A stretch of DNA of 64,000 nucleotides from Alphaproteobacteria bacterium (GTDB lineage: Bacteria; Myxococcota_A; UBA796; GCA-2862545), in contig JACKEP010000017.1 in assembly GCA_020632915.1 (NCBI GenBank), forward strand, positions 1 to 64,000. The letters are read 5' to 3'. The number at the start of each line of letters is the position of its first letter. Within the stretch, counting starts at the first letter, position 1. Below the pieces are notes generated by a model that was given only the letters and a program-made list of their open reading frames with translations, did not search any database and was not told where the DNA came from. A program made the translations under genes and the position numbers. Positions 1-8,650 of this stretch are shown piece by piece.

Positions 1-177
1 GCTGACGCCAACTGGCGCACGCTCGCCAGCCCGGTCACAAGCCTGGAGTTGCGCTCATGGCGCCTTGCGCTCGCTGCTGGCGAAGCCGCTGCGTCGGAGG
101 CCCACGCCGAGCTTGCTGTGCAGGGCGCTCCCTTCGTCGCGAGCCTGCTGTGGGGCGCGGCCGGGCCCTATCGCTAA
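1..177 (+). CDS. C-terminal end of an unidentified protein (5' end outside the window)
   Basis: The frame is open from base 1 to a TAA at 175-177 and gives 58 residues ending [10 protein letters not shown]. Third codon positions are mostly G or C, as in the real genes of this window, and the frame ends just before the hairpin that also terminates the opposing tRNA gene. The fragment is Ala-rich and shows no recognisable motif. No start is visible because the gene begins upstream. It could be a chance open frame in GC-rich DNA; the codon usage and the clean stop before a terminator are the only support. Confidence 0.5.
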   Translation, partial: ADANWRTLASPVTSLELRSWRLALAAGEAAASEAHAELAVQGAPFVASLLWGAAGPYR

Positions 178-182
178 CCCCA

Positions 183-225
183 AGAAACGAGGAAGCCCCT
201 CGGCAACCAGTGGTTCCCGAGGGGC
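183..225 (-). terminator. Terminator hairpin after tRNA-Pro
   Basis: A 9 bp perfect inverted repeat (195-203 GCCCCTCGG with 217-225) encloses an inner AACC/GGTT stem. Read on the minus strand it lies 13 nt past the tRNA 3' CCA and is followed by a T-rich stretch (TTCCTCGTTTC), as in an intrinsic terminator. It may also stop the plus-strand gene that ends at 177. Confidence 0.75.
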
Positions 226-236
226 CGTGCTCTTGA

Positions 237-314
<78 letters not shown>

Positions 315-325
315 ACGACCCCCGC

Positions 326-355
326 CCTCTAGCCGCCCTGCGGGGGCGACGTCAA
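326..355 (-). promoter_or_regulatory. Probable promoter of tRNA-Pro
   Basis: On the minus strand TTGACG (350-355) and TAGAGG (326-331) are separated by 18 nt, placed 12 nt before the mature tRNA 5' end. This fits a sigma-70-type promoter; the -10 match is only moderate. Confidence 0.55.
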
Positions 356-441
356 CCTGCGGGCCGATCTGGTCGACCGCGCCAGCCTTCCGCGCCGTGC
401 GCCCGCGCGCTACCCAGCCGGAACCCAGCGGGGAGGTCGCC

Positions 442-1104
442 GTGTCGTTGCCAGGGTCCGAGACGGGGAACGACGTCCACGTGCTCGACGTGGCCGGGAT
501 CCCCATCCGGTTCTCGCCGATGTGGCTCATCCTGGTGGTGCTCGCGTTCCGGTGGGCCGGGTCGATGCGCGACGGGGTCATCATGGTGGTGGCGCTCACG
601 CTGTCGATCGTGGTGCACGAGCTCGGTCACGCCTTCGCGAGCAAGGCCTACGGGCTGCAGCCGTCGATCCTCATCCACGCCTTCGGCGGGTGGACCCGCC
701 ACCTCCAGGCCCGCACGCCCAACCAGGACCTCATCGTCGTGGCCGCAGGGCCCGGCGCGGGCCTCGCCCTGGCGCTCGTGAGCTTCGTGCTGCTGCTCGC
801 CTGGCGGGCGTCGGGGCTCGACAGCGCCGTGCTGCCGTTCCTGCTGCCCTACCTCGTCAGCATCAACGTCTACCTGTCGATCCTCAACCTGCTGCCCGTG
901 CTCCCGCTCGACGGCGGGCGCATCGCACTCAACGCCGCCCAGCGCTACGCCGCCCCGGCGCAGGCCCTGCGCACCACCGCCCTCCTGTCCGTCGTCGTGG
1001 CCGCGCTCGCAGCCCTCGGGGCGGCGGCGCTGAGCGATTGGTTCATCGCGATCTTCTTCGTGGCGCTGGGCGTTCGCGCCGGGATGATGCTGCGCGACGC
1101 CTGA
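442..1104 (+). CDS. Site-2 protease family (M50) membrane metalloprotease
   Basis: A 220-residue membrane protein with the zinc-binding HELGH motif at residues 59-63 in one hydrophobic segment and the LPLDGGR motif, the equivalent of the family's NPDG-type third ligand site, about 100 residues later. Several other membrane segments follow. Such proteases cut within the membrane, often to release signalling proteins; no substrate is suggested by the neighbours. I chose GTG at 442 because GGGGAGG lies just upstream; an in-frame GTG at 397 lacks a comparable ribosome binding site. The gene is short and lacks a PDZ or CBS domain, as in the compact S2P/SpoIVFB-like subgroup. Confidence 0.85.
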   Translation: MSLPGSETGNDVHVLDVAGIPIRFSPMWLILVVLAFRWAGSMRDGVIMVVALTLSIVVHELGHAFASKAYGLQPSILIHAFGGWTRHLQARTPNQDLIVVAAGPGAGLALALVSFVLLLAWRASGLDSAVLPFLLPYLVSINVYLSILNLLPVLPLDGGRIALNAAQRYAAPAQALRTTALLSVVVAALAALGAAALSDWFIAIFFVALGVRAGMMLRDA

Positions 1105-1122
1105 ACGCAGGGTGCTGCCGCC

Positions 1123-2064
1123 CTACTCCTCGGCCCACGGCGGCACGAAGCCCTCGATGCCCGTGGGCAGCAGCTGCACCGTGTTGCCGAACAGGCTCGT
1201 GATCACGACGCTGCACGGGTCGAAGGCCCCGCGGCCGAAGGCGAGGCTCGCCGGGGTGGGCAGGCCGTCGGCCAACGTCTCCACGCCGCCGTCGCGCCAC
1301 ACCACCACGCTGCCCGACAAGCTGTTGAGCGCCACCAGCACCTCGCCGTCGACGCCCATCGCCACGCCATCGGGCGACGAACCGGCCGCGAAGGTGTGCA
1401 CGGCCTCGCGGGTGCCGGCCTCGCCGTCGGTGACGGGGATGCGCGACAGCGGGGGTGGCATGGTGAACGTGCTCGCCACCCACAACGTGGCGCCGTCGGG
1501 CGTGAACGCCATGCCGTTCGGGGACGGGACGTCCTCGGCCCACACGCTCACGACGCCGGCGGCGGTCACCTCGAAGATCCGCGTGTCGTAGTCGTCGGCC
1601 ACCAACAGCGTGCCCCACGGCGTGGGCGTGAGGAAGTTGGGGGCGCCGATCTCGGGCGTGGGATGACGGGTGACCACCCCAGCAGGGCTCACCTGGAGCA
1701 GCGCGGGCGCGTCGTCGCCGGCCTCGTCCTTGGTGACCGCCACCCACACGTCGCCCTTCCACCACGCCGCACCGATCGAGCCGTTCGCAGCGGCCAGATC
1801 CGTGACCGTGCCGGCCGTGTCGATCGTGACCAGGCGGTCCTTGGTGGTGACGTAGAGCGTGCCGTCCGGCCCGAAGGTGACGCCCTCCGTGCCCGCTGCC
1901 GACACCCCGGCCGCCAGCTGCACCGGTGCACCGGCGGCCGGGCACGCGGCCACCTCGGTGTCGGCGTCCGTGTCGGTGTCGGTGACGTCGTCGCTCCCGC
2001 CCGCGCAGGCTGCGGCCGCCAGCACGGCGCCGAGCGTGAGCCGCCCGGGCAGCGCCGGCCTCAC
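1123..2064 (-). CDS. SMP-30-like beta-propeller lipoprotein
   Basis: A 313-residue predicted lipoprotein. The N-terminal signal ends in LAAAAC, a weak lipobox, followed by a short Asp-Thr linker (TDTDTDADTE). The rest consists of repeated YWTD/NHL-like blades such as GVTFGPDGTLYV and GMAFTPDGATLWVA, resembling six-bladed SMP-30/gluconolactonase or NHL propellers. No catalytic residues could be assigned, so it may bind a ligand rather than act as an enzyme. The GTG start overlaps the rpe stop in a GTGA, which implies translational coupling to rpe although no functional link is evident. Confidence 0.75.
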   Translation of the reverse strand: MRPALPGRLTLGAVLAAAACAGGSDDVTDTDTDADTEVAACPAAGAPVQLAAGVSAAGTEGVTFGPDGTLYVTTKDRLVTIDTAGTVTDLAAANGSIGAAWWKGDVWVAVTKDEAGDDAPALLQVSPAGVVTRHPTPEIGAPNFLTPTPWGTLLVADDYDTRIFEVTAAGVVSVWAEDVPSPNGMAFTPDGATLWVASTFTMPPPLSRIPVTDGEAGTREAVHTFAAGSSPDGVAMGVDGEVLVALNSLSGSVVVWRDGGVETLADGLPTPASLAFGRGAFDPCSVVITSLFGNTVQLLPTGIEGFVPPWAEE

Positions 2065-2723
2065 GCGGCCGCCAGCGCGGCGATCGCCGCCGTGCGGTCG
2101 CTGGCGTTGAACACACCCGACCCGCTCACGAGCACGTGGGCGCCGGCCTCGGTGAACCGCCGGGCGTTGTCGGCCTTCACGCCGCCGTCGACCTCGATGA
2201 GCACACCGTTGGCGCGCCGATCGATCTCCCGCCGCAGCCGCTCGATCTTGGTGAACGACGTCTCGATGAGGCTCTGGCCCCCGAAGCCGGGGTTGACGCT
2301 CATCACGAGCACCAGGTCGAGGTCGTCGAGGACGTAGTCGAGCACGCTCTCGGGCGTGTGGGGGTTGAGGCTCACGCCGGCCTTGGCGCCGGTGGCCTTG
2401 ATCGCCTGGATCGACCGGTGCAGGTGCAGGCACGCCTCGGCGTGGACCGTGATCAGCTCGGCGCCGGCGTCGCGGAAGTCCTGCACGTAGCGGTCGGGCT
2501 CGACGATCATCAGGTGGACGTCGACCAGCGCGTCGTGGCCGTTGGCCTTGGCGGCGCGCGCCGCGGCCTTGGTGACCACCGGGCCGATGGTGATGTTGGG
2601 GACGAAGCGGCCGTCCATCACGTCGACGTGGACCCAGTGGGCGCCTCGGTCGAGGACGTCGACGATGTCGTCGTGGAGGCGGCCGAAGTCGGCGGACAGG
2701 ATGGACGGGGCGACCAGGGCCAT
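2061..2723 (-). CDS. rpe: Ribulose-phosphate 3-epimerase
   Basis: A 220-residue cytosolic TIM-barrel enzyme that interconverts D-ribulose 5-phosphate and D-xylulose 5-phosphate in the pentose phosphate pathway. It starts APSILSADF and has HVDVMDG (residues 32-38, metal ligands His32 and Asp34), VDVHLM with His70, the PGFGGQ phosphate loop, and EVDGG carrying the catalytic aspartate. Length and motifs are those of the family. The ATG shares one base with the fmt stop (TGATG) and is preceded by GGGAGGA inside the fmt end, so it is coupled to fmt. Confidence 0.97.
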   Translation of the reverse strand: MALVAPSILSADFGRLHDDIVDVLDRGAHWVHVDVMDGRFVPNITIGPVVTKAAARAAKANGHDALVDVHLMIVEPDRYVQDFRDAGAELITVHAEACLHLHRSIQAIKATGAKAGVSLNPHTPESVLDYVLDDLDLVLVMSVNPGFGGQSLIETSFTKIERLRREIDRRANGVLIEVDGGVKADNARRFTEAGAHVLVSGSGVFNASDRTAAIAALAAA

Positions 2724-3640
2724 CAGAGGAGTCCTCCCGGGGACAGGCGTGCCCCGTTCGCGAAGTCGGTGCCCGAGACGGGCTTGCGGCCAGGGGCCTG
2801 CACGGTGACCAGCTCGAGCGCACCCTGCCCGCACGCCACCACCAGCGGCGACGTCGACAGGATCGTGCCCGGCGCGGCCCCGGCAGCCTCCGCGGAGGCC
2901 ACGCGGACCTCCTTGAGCTTGAGCACACCGCCGTCGAACGCCACCTGGCCGCCGGGCCACGGCGTCATCGCGCGCACGCGGCGGTCGGCCTGCACGGCGT
3001 CGTCGGTCCAACGGATCACGCCGTCGTCCTTGGCGATCTTCGGCGCGTGCGTGGCGCGCGTGTCGTCTTGCGGGACGGGCTCGACGCTGCCGAGGACGGC
3101 GAGTGTGTCGACGGCGACCTGCGCCGACAGCAGCGACAGCCGGTCGTGGAGCGCGCCCGCCGTCTCGTGGGCGCCCACCGGCGTGGTGACCTCGCGGAAG
3201 ACCGGGCCCGTGTCGAGCCCCTCCTCCATGCGCTGCGTGCACACCCCGGTGACGGCATCGCCAGCGAGGATGGCGGCCTGGATCGGCGCCGCACCACGCC
3301 ACCGCGGCAGCAGGCTGGCGTGGACGTTGACACAGCCGAAGCGCGGGGCGTGCAGCACCTCGGGCGTGAGCAGGCGGCCGTAGGCGATCACCACGGCGAC
3401 GTCGGCCTGCAGGCCCACCACGCGCGCCGGGAACGAGCCCGAGCGCACCGCCCGCGGCTGGGCGAGCGGCAGACCCAGCTCAACGGCGACCTGGGCCACC
3501 GGCGGCGCCGTGAGCTGCTGACCGCGACCGGCCGGCTTGTCGGGCTGGGCCACGACGAGCACCACCTCGTGGCCGGCGTCGACCAGCGCCCGCAGCGTCG
3601 GGACGGCGAACTCGGGGGTGCCCATGAAGATGACCCGCAC
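2723..3640 (-). CDS. fmt: Methionyl-tRNA formyltransferase
   Basis: A 305-residue cytosolic enzyme that formylates Met-tRNAfMet using 10-formyl-tetrahydrofolate, for initiation of translation. The N-terminus reads VRVIFMGTPEFAV, the hallmark GTPEFA sequence. The catalytic triad is visible as Asn105 and His107 in NVHASLLPRWRGAAPIQ and Asp143 in GLDTGPV, and a C-terminal OB-like domain follows. Three in-frame GTG codons precede it; the third (3640) is placed correctly behind GGAGG, so I chose it over the GTG at 3661. def lies 3.6 kb upstream on the same strand, separated by two lipoprotein genes, whereas the two are commonly adjacent in bacteria. Confidence 0.97.
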   Translation of the reverse strand: MRVIFMGTPEFAVPTLRALVDAGHEVVLVVAQPDKPAGRGQQLTAPPVAQVAVELGLPLAQPRAVRSGSFPARVVGLQADVAVVIAYGRLLTPEVLHAPRFGCVNVHASLLPRWRGAAPIQAAILAGDAVTGVCTQRMEEGLDTGPVFREVTTPVGAHETAGALHDRLSLLSAQVAVDTLAVLGSVEPVPQDDTRATHAPKIAKDDGVIRWTDDAVQADRRVRAMTPWPGGQVAFDGGVLKLKEVRVASAEAAGAAPGTILSTSPLVVACGQGALELVTVQAPGRKPVSGTDFANGARLSPGGLL

Positions 3641-3697
3641 CACCACCTCCGGGCGGCCCACCCTATGCGACCGACCCCGGGCGCGCCAAGGGGCCGT

Positions 3698-5401
3698 TCA
3701 CTCGCGGACGATCCGGATCGCCTGCCGCGCGTCGACGTCGCGGACCACGCTGCGGGCGCCGTCGGGCCAGGTGACCCAGACCGCGTCGACCCGGTCGACG
3801 TCGCCGAGCCCGAGCAGCACCTCCATCGGCCCCCCGGACGCGAAGCCCGTGCCACCCGCGCGCAGCCGGCGCACGACGCGGCGCGTGCCGACGCGCGCCT
3901 CGACGGTGGCGCCCACCGCGAAGCGGTTCGGTCCAGGCTGCTGCAGGCGCACCGTGAGCCAGCCCGCGGCGTTGCAGCGCGACAGGTCGAGGCGCACGAC
4001 GCCGTCGAAGCCCACCTTGAGCAGGTCGGGGAGGCCGTCGCCGTTGACGTCGGCGGGGACGATCGCCCGATGGGACGCCGTGTCGGCGATGCCCAGCGCC
4101 GGGGCGACGTCGTGGAACTGCCCGTCGCTGCCCTGCGCGAACAGCGCGTCGGGCTGCGCCACCGGCTGCCGGTCCTGGTCGAGCGTGGCGAGCAGCCCGT
4201 AGGCCTGGGACACGTCGAGGTCGCCGTCGTTGTCGATGTCGACGAGCTCCGTGCCCCACCCGACCACCTGGTCGCCCGACCCCGCGAGACCCAGCGCCGC
4301 CGCCGCGTCGAACCACGTGCCGCCGCGCTGGCGGAGGGCGGCGATCTCGCCCCAGCCGGGCACGACCACGTCTTCGTCGCCATCGCCGTCGAGGTCGCCG
4401 AGCCCCAGCCCCATGCCCTCCAGCCCGACGTCGAGGCCGCGGGCGTCGTCGGCCAGCGCGAACAGCGGGCCGGATCGGACGAGCAGCCGGTTGGGACCGA
4501 GCACGCCGCCGAAGTCGTTGACCAGGTACAGCTCGTCGATCCCGTCGCCGTCGACGTCGAGCCAGCCCACGGCGAGCGTGTAGTCCCCCGCCACCGCCTC
4601 GGGCAGCAGCGCGCTCGCGTCGCGGAACGTGCCGTCGCCCTGGTTGTCGAACAGCAAGGTCGGGTCGGCCGGGGCGAAGTCGGACAGCTCGCGCTCGGTC
4701 TCGTCGATGAGGCCGTTGCCGGCGAGGACCAGGTCGAGGTCGCCGTCGCCGTCCATGTCGTGCCACGCCGAGCCCGCCGTGTAGTGGTCGTCGGGGATGG
4801 CGATGAGGCCGCTGCTGCCGGTGACGTCGGTGAAGCCGCCGTGGCCGTCGTTGGCGAGCAGGGCGTCCCGCACGCCGCGCCCGGTGACCATCAGGTCGAG
4901 GTCGCCGTCGCCGTCGTAGTCGGCGGCCGACGCGCCAAACAGGCCGCTGTAGGCGTCGGGCTGGGCGACGGTGAGCAGGGTGGACGCCGTGAACGTGCCC
5001 TCGGGGGACTGCAGGTAGCGCACCACCGCGGACGCGGTGACGGCGACCAGGTCGAGGCGGTCGTCGCCGTCGAGGTCGGCCACCACGGCGCCGCTGCCGT
5101 CCAGGTAGGGGGCGAGCGCGGCGGGCACGGTGAACGTGACGCGATCGAACGGCGCTTCCGCCCACCGCGTCGGGTCGGCGCACACCTGCGCACCGCCAGC
5201 CTGCACCGTGACGGGCAGGGTGACGAGGTCGGTGTCGACCGCCGGATCGGTGTCCGTGTCCGTGTCGGTCTCGGTGTCGACGACGGTGTCGGTGTCGGTG
5301 TGGACCACCGTGTCGGTGTCGGTGTCGGTGCCGTCGTCACCGCCCGCGACGCACCCGGCGAGCGCGCCGGCCAGCAGGATGCGGACGAGGAACCGCGACA
5401 C
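3698..5401 (-). CDS. FG-GAP/VCBS repeat lipoprotein with ASPIC/UnbV domain (copy 1)
   Basis: A 567-residue predicted lipoprotein. The signal VSRFLVRILLAGALAGC carries a good lipobox (LAGC). A long Asp-Thr linker follows, then repeated Ca-binding DxDGDGxxDL blades (YDGDGDLDL, MDGDGDLDL, DLDGDGDED, IDNDGDLD), as in FG-GAP/VCBS beta-propellers. The C-terminus (about residues 460-560, from WLTVRLQQPGPNRF on) matches the ASPIC/UnbV module, so it belongs to the CRTAC1-like group of surface proteins. The GTG start is set by GGAGG five bases upstream, and TACACT at 5426-5431 is a likely -10 box. The upstream gene is a clear paralogue, so this pair arose by tandem duplication. Confidence 0.88.
   Translation of the reverse strand: MSRFLVRILLAGALAGCVAGGDDGTDTDTDTVVHTDTDTVVDTETDTDTDTDPAVDTDLVTLPVTVQAGGAQVCADPTRWAEAPFDRVTFTVPAALAPYLDGSGAVVADLDGDDRLDLVAVTASAVVRYLQSPEGTFTASTLLTVAQPDAYSGLFGASAADYDGDGDLDLMVTGRGVRDALLANDGHGGFTDVTGSSGLIAIPDDHYTAGSAWHDMDGDGDLDLVLAGNGLIDETERELSDFAPADPTLLFDNQGDGTFRDASALLPEAVAGDYTLAVGWLDVDGDGIDELYLVNDFGGVLGPNRLLVRSGPLFALADDARGLDVGLEGMGLGLGDLDGDGDEDVVVPGWGEIAALRQRGGTWFDAAAALGLAGSGDQVVGWGTELVDIDNDGDLDVSQAYGLLATLDQDRQPVAQPDALFAQGSDGQFHDVAPALGIADTASHRAIVPADVNGDGLPDLLKVGFDGVVRLDLSRCNAAGWLTVRLQQPGPNRFAVGATVEARVGTRRVVRRLRAGGTGFASGGPMEVLLGLGDVDRVDAVWVTWPDGARSVVRDVDARQAIRIVRE
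5228..5331. repeat. GGTGTC hexamer-type tract coding an Asp-Thr linker
   Basis: Imperfect repeats of GGTGTC/CGTGTC encode, on the minus strand, TDTDTDTVV...TDTDTDTDP immediately behind the lipidated Cys region of the lipoprotein ending at 3698. Similar tracts occur in many other lipoprotein genes of this window. Confidence 0.8.
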
Positions 5402-5425
5402 ACCGACCTCCGACAGGGTCGATCC

Positions 5426-5431
5426 AGTGTA
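5426..5431 (-). promoter_or_regulatory. -10-like box TACACT
   Basis: TACACT on the minus strand, 25 nt before the GTG start at 5401 and just ahead of its GGAGG. It belongs to a TANNCT class seen before many lipoprotein genes here; no -35 match is evident. Confidence 0.45.
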
Positions 5432-5457
5432 GCGGACGCCGCGGCGCCCAGCCCGCT

Positions 5458-7167
5458 TCAGGGGCGCTCGACCCGCAGCGTCTGCCGCGTGGGGACATCG
5501 GTGAACGTGTCGACCCGTCCGTCGGGCCAGAGGACCTCGAGGCTGTCGACGGTGTCGAGGTCGCCGAGGCCGAGGTGGACCTGCATCGGGCCGCCGGTGC
5601 CGAAGCCGGTGCCGCCGGAGCGCAGCCGCCGCACGAACACGGCGCTGCCGGCCCGCGCGGTGACGACCGTGCCGATGCCGAAGCGGTTCATGCCCGGCTG
5701 CTGGAAGCGGACCGTGAGCCACGCCTCGTCGCTGCACCGGCTGAAGTAGATGCGCCCCTTGCCGTCGAGGCCCACCTTCACCAGATCGAGCAGGCCGTCG
5801 TTGTTCAGGTCGGCGGGGTTGACCGAGCGGTGGGAGGCCGCGTCGTCGACGCCGATGCGCGGCGCGATGTCGACGAAGGCGCCCTGCGCGTTCTGGGAGA
5901 ACAGGGCGTCGGGCTGGTCGGGGCGCTGGTTGCGCCCGTGGACGGTGTCGATGAAGCCGAACGCCTGCGAGATGTCCATGTCGCCGTCGTTGTCGGCGTC
6001 GAAGATCTCGGTGCCCCAGCCCACCACCTGGTCGCGCGTCATCTCGAGGGCGAGCGCCTGGGTGGCGTCGAACCAGCCGAAGCCCTGGTCCTTGACGATG
6101 GACAGCTGGCGCCAGCCCGCGATCGCGATGTCTTCGTCGCCGTCGCCGTCGAGGTCGCCGATGCCCAGGCCCATGCCCTCGATCGCGACGTCGAGGCCGA
6201 GCTGATCGGCGGGGAGCGTGAACCGCCCCCCCTCGTTGAGCAGCAGGCGGTTGGGTTGCAGCGTGTTGCCGAAGTCGTTCACCAGGTAGAGGTCGTCGTC
6301 GCCGTCGTGGTCGGCGTCGATCCAGCCGGCGACGAACGTGAAGTCGCCCGCGACCTCGGCCGGCAGCGAGGACGAGGCGTCGGTGAACGTGCCGTCGCCG
6401 TTGTTGCGGAACAGGTAGGTGGGGTCGCCCGGTCCGAACTCGTAGGTCTCGTCGACCGTCTCGTCGACGAGGCCGTTGCCGGCGAGCACGAGGTCGAGGT
6501 CGCCGTCGCCGTCGTAGTCGTCCCAGGCGGGCGAGGCCGTGTGGTGGTCGGACGGGACGACGCCCAGGCCCGCGGCGATCGTGACGTCCTCGAAGGTGGC
6601 GGTGCCGTCGTTGCGCAGCAGCGCGTTGCCGACGTGGCGGCCGGTGATCATCAGGTCGAGGTCGCCGTCGCCGTCGTAGTCGGCTGCGGCCGCGCCGAAG
6701 AGGCCCGAGTCGGTGTCGGGGTGGGCGCGCGTGAGCAGCGTGCGCCGGTCGAAGTGCTGATCGGGCGTCTGCAGCCACAGCAGGGCGGCGTCGTTGGTGA
6801 CGGCGACGATGTCGATGAGGCCGTCGCCGTTCAGGTCGGCCGTGGTGGAGCCGCCGCCGTTGGCGTAGGGCGTGGGGGGCAGCGCGATGTTGACGTCGAT
6901 CATGTCGTAGGGCGACACCTCCCACGCGGACGGGTCGGCGCAGGTCTGCACGCCCCCCTGCACCAGCGTGGACGGCGCGGGCAGATCGGTGTCGGCGTCG
7001 GTGTCGGCGACGTCGGTGTCCGGGGTGTCCGTGTCGACGACGTCGGTGTCGAGGATGTCGGTGTCGTCGCCCTTGTCGGCGTCGGGGTCGACACACCCGG
7101 CCACGGCCGCCAGGGCGAGCGAGGCGAACAGCGAACAAGCCAGGGAGGGGCGCAAGGGACAGTCCAC
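5458..7167 (-). CDS. FG-GAP/VCBS repeat lipoprotein with ASPIC/UnbV domain (copy 2)
   Basis: A 569-residue predicted lipoprotein, paralogous over its whole length to the next gene downstream. It has a signal ending LALAAVAGC, an Asp-Thr linker (TDILDTDVVDTDTPDTDV), propeller blades with YDGDGDLDLM, YDGDGDLDLV, DADHDGDDD and DLDGDGDED, and a C-terminal ASPIC/UnbV module from WLTVRFQQPGMNRF. A surface-exposed, calcium-binding scaffold or adhesion role is inferred from the family only. The start is uncertain: GTG 7167 gives a good signal peptide but lacks an upstream GGAGG; an in-frame GTG lies at 7242. A TATGCT box at 7180-7185 would make the 7167 start nearly leaderless. Confidence 0.85.
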   Translation of the reverse strand: MDCPLRPSLACSLFASLALAAVAGCVDPDADKGDDTDILDTDVVDTDTPDTDVADTDADTDLPAPSTLVQGGVQTCADPSAWEVSPYDMIDVNIALPPTPYANGGGSTTADLNGDGLIDIVAVTNDAALLWLQTPDQHFDRRTLLTRAHPDTDSGLFGAAAADYDGDGDLDLMITGRHVGNALLRNDGTATFEDVTIAAGLGVVPSDHHTASPAWDDYDGDGDLDLVLAGNGLVDETVDETYEFGPGDPTYLFRNNGDGTFTDASSSLPAEVAGDFTFVAGWIDADHDGDDDLYLVNDFGNTLQPNRLLLNEGGRFTLPADQLGLDVAIEGMGLGIGDLDGDGDEDIAIAGWRQLSIVKDQGFGWFDATQALALEMTRDQVVGWGTEIFDADNDGDMDISQAFGFIDTVHGRNQRPDQPDALFSQNAQGAFVDIAPRIGVDDAASHRSVNPADLNNDGLLDLVKVGLDGKGRIYFSRCSDEAWLTVRFQQPGMNRFGIGTVVTARAGSAVFVRRLRSGGTGFGTGGPMQVHLGLGDLDTVDSLEVLWPDGRVDTFTDVPTRQTLRVERP

Positions 7168-7270
7168 GGCAGGAGGGGCAGCATAGCCAGGGCGTCCGGC
7201 GCCCGCAGGGACATGCGCGGTGGCGGACGTCCGGGACGTCACCCGCGCGCAGGGACGGGGCGCCCCGGGG

Positions 7271-7792
7271 TCAGGCCCGCGCCGGGACGCGGCGCTCCTT
7301 GCGGACGCGCGCGAGGTAGCGGCTGCGCCGGAAGCGGCTGACCTTGTCGAGGAGCACGGTGCCGACGAGGTGGTCGAGCTCGTGCTGGACGATGACGGCC
7401 TCGAAGTCGTGGAAGTCCTGCTCGCGGGGCTCCCCGGTGGGCGTGAGCCACGTGACCGTGATGTGGCGGGCGCGGTCGACCTCGACCTCGAACTCGGGCA
7501 CCGACAGGCACGTCTCCCGCCAGGGGATGGTCTCCTTGCTGCGGGCGACGATGGTGGGGTTGACCATCTTGAGCAGGCCGCTGCCGTCGTCGTCGCCGGA
7601 GTCGATCACCACGAACCGTCGGCCGTCGCCCACCTGGGGCGCGGCGAGGCCCACACCGGGCGCGGCGTACATCGTCTCGGCCATGTCGGACATGAACGCG
7701 TCGAGCGCCGGCCCGAGCTCGTCGGCGCGGACGTCGCGCGCCTTCTTCTCGAGGACGGGATGGGGGGCGGTGAGGATGGGCAGCAGGGCCAT
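7271..7792 (-). CDS. def: Peptide deformylase
   Basis: A 173-residue metalloenzyme that removes the N-formyl group from nascent proteins. Motif 1 is GVGLAAPQ (46-53), motif 2 reads ETCLS (93-97, metal ligand Cys95) and motif 3 is QHELDH (metal ligands His137 and His141, catalytic Glu138). The usual motif 2 is EGCLS, so residue 94 is Thr instead of Gly. ATG 7792 follows GGAG by six bases and is preferred over the GTG at 7813. The gene heads a minus-strand run that ends with fmt, rpe and a propeller lipoprotein, with two duplicated lipoproteins inserted between def and fmt. Confidence 0.95.
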   Translation of the reverse strand: MALLPILTAPHPVLEKKARDVRADELGPALDAFMSDMAETMYAAPGVGLAAPQVGDGRRFVVIDSGDDDGSGLLKMVNPTIVARSKETIPWRETCLSVPEFEVEVDRARHITVTWLTPTGEPREQDFHDFEAVIVQHELDHLVGTVLLDKVSRFRRSRYLARVRKERRVPARA

Positions 7793-7930
7793 GGGCGACT
7801 CCGAAGCGGCCACCTAACCCTTGCGCACCGTGCCCGGTACGTCCACCCCGGCGCCGGTCCGCGGCGGTTCGTCGAATGGACACGGTCGCGGTGCGTCCAA
7901 GCGCGGGTGTCGCCCCCGACCGGAGGTCCC

Positions 7931-8650
7931 ATGGCCCTGCCCGCGCTCCTCGCCCTGCTGCTGCCGCTGGCCTCGGCCGCGCCCGACGACCGTCCGCTGG
8001 CGATCCCGGACGGCCCGGGACGCCCGCCGCCCCAGGCTCCGGCGCGCCCGCCCGCGCCGCCCCCGGTCGTCGTCCGTCCTGCCCCCGCGCCGCGCACCGT
8101 GGTGGTGGCGCCCGCAGCGCCCGTCGACCGCCACCCGCGCCGGGCCGTCGACCGCAACCGCACCTTCGGGTTCGGGGTGTGGGGCGGCGCGATGGTCACC
8201 GGCTACCGCGGCGGCACCGCGGTCACCGACGCGGGCCTGGGCCTGCTCGCGCGCTGGCGCCCCGTGGAGCTCGTCGGCATCGAGGCCACCGTGGTCCACT
8301 ACGACCAGACGTTCGACGTCGCGTCGGCCCGTCGGAACACGGTCGGCCAGCTCTCGGCCCAGGTGTTCCTCGTGCCCTGGGCACCGGTGACCCCCTACCT
8401 GACCGGTGGCCTGACGCTCGACTACCGGGCCACCGACGACACGCCGACGCTGGACGGCACGCCGACGGCCGTCGCCGGACGCGCCCTGTACGTCGGCCCC
8501 CACGGCGGGCTCGGGCTGGAGGTGGCGCTCGGCCAGCGCTTCGCGCTCGACCTGGACGTGCGCGCCACCCGCTACCTCAACGTCTACCCGCACGAGGCCC
8601 AGTTCCCGGCGTCGATGCAGGCCAACGTGGCGCTGCTGACCCACTTCTAG
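7931..8650 (+). CDS. Outer-membrane beta-barrel protein
   Basis: A 239-residue protein with a signal peptide (MALPALLALLLPLASAAP). A Pro-rich periplasmic stretch (about residues 30-65, many PAPPP units) precedes alternating beta-strand sequence (TFGFGVWGGAMVTGY, GLGLLARWRPVELVGIEATV, PYLTGGLTLDYRA, LGLEVALGQRFALDLDV) and a terminal Phe (LLTHF), the signature recognised by the outer-membrane assembly machinery. It fits the small OmpA/OmpW-like barrel class with eight or so strands; ligand unknown. ATG is set by GGAGG four bases upstream. Its TAG stop overlaps the stop of the convergent yihY-like gene in CTAG. Confidence 0.8.
   Translation: MALPALLALLLPLASAAPDDRPLAIPDGPGRPPPQAPARPPAPPPVVVRPAPAPRTVVVAPAAPVDRHPRRAVDRNRTFGFGVWGGAMVTGYRGGTAVTDAGLGLLARWRPVELVGIEATVVHYDQTFDVASARRNTVGQLSAQVFLVPWAPVTPYLTGGLTLDYRATDDTPTLDGTPTAVAGRALYVGPHGGLGLEVALGQRFALDLDVRATRYLNVYPHEAQFPASMQANVALLTHF

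Noticed and set aside
5228..5331. GGTGTC repeats as a possible CRISPR array
   Set aside because: Units are 6 bp, in frame with coding sequence, with no spacers and no cas genes nearby.
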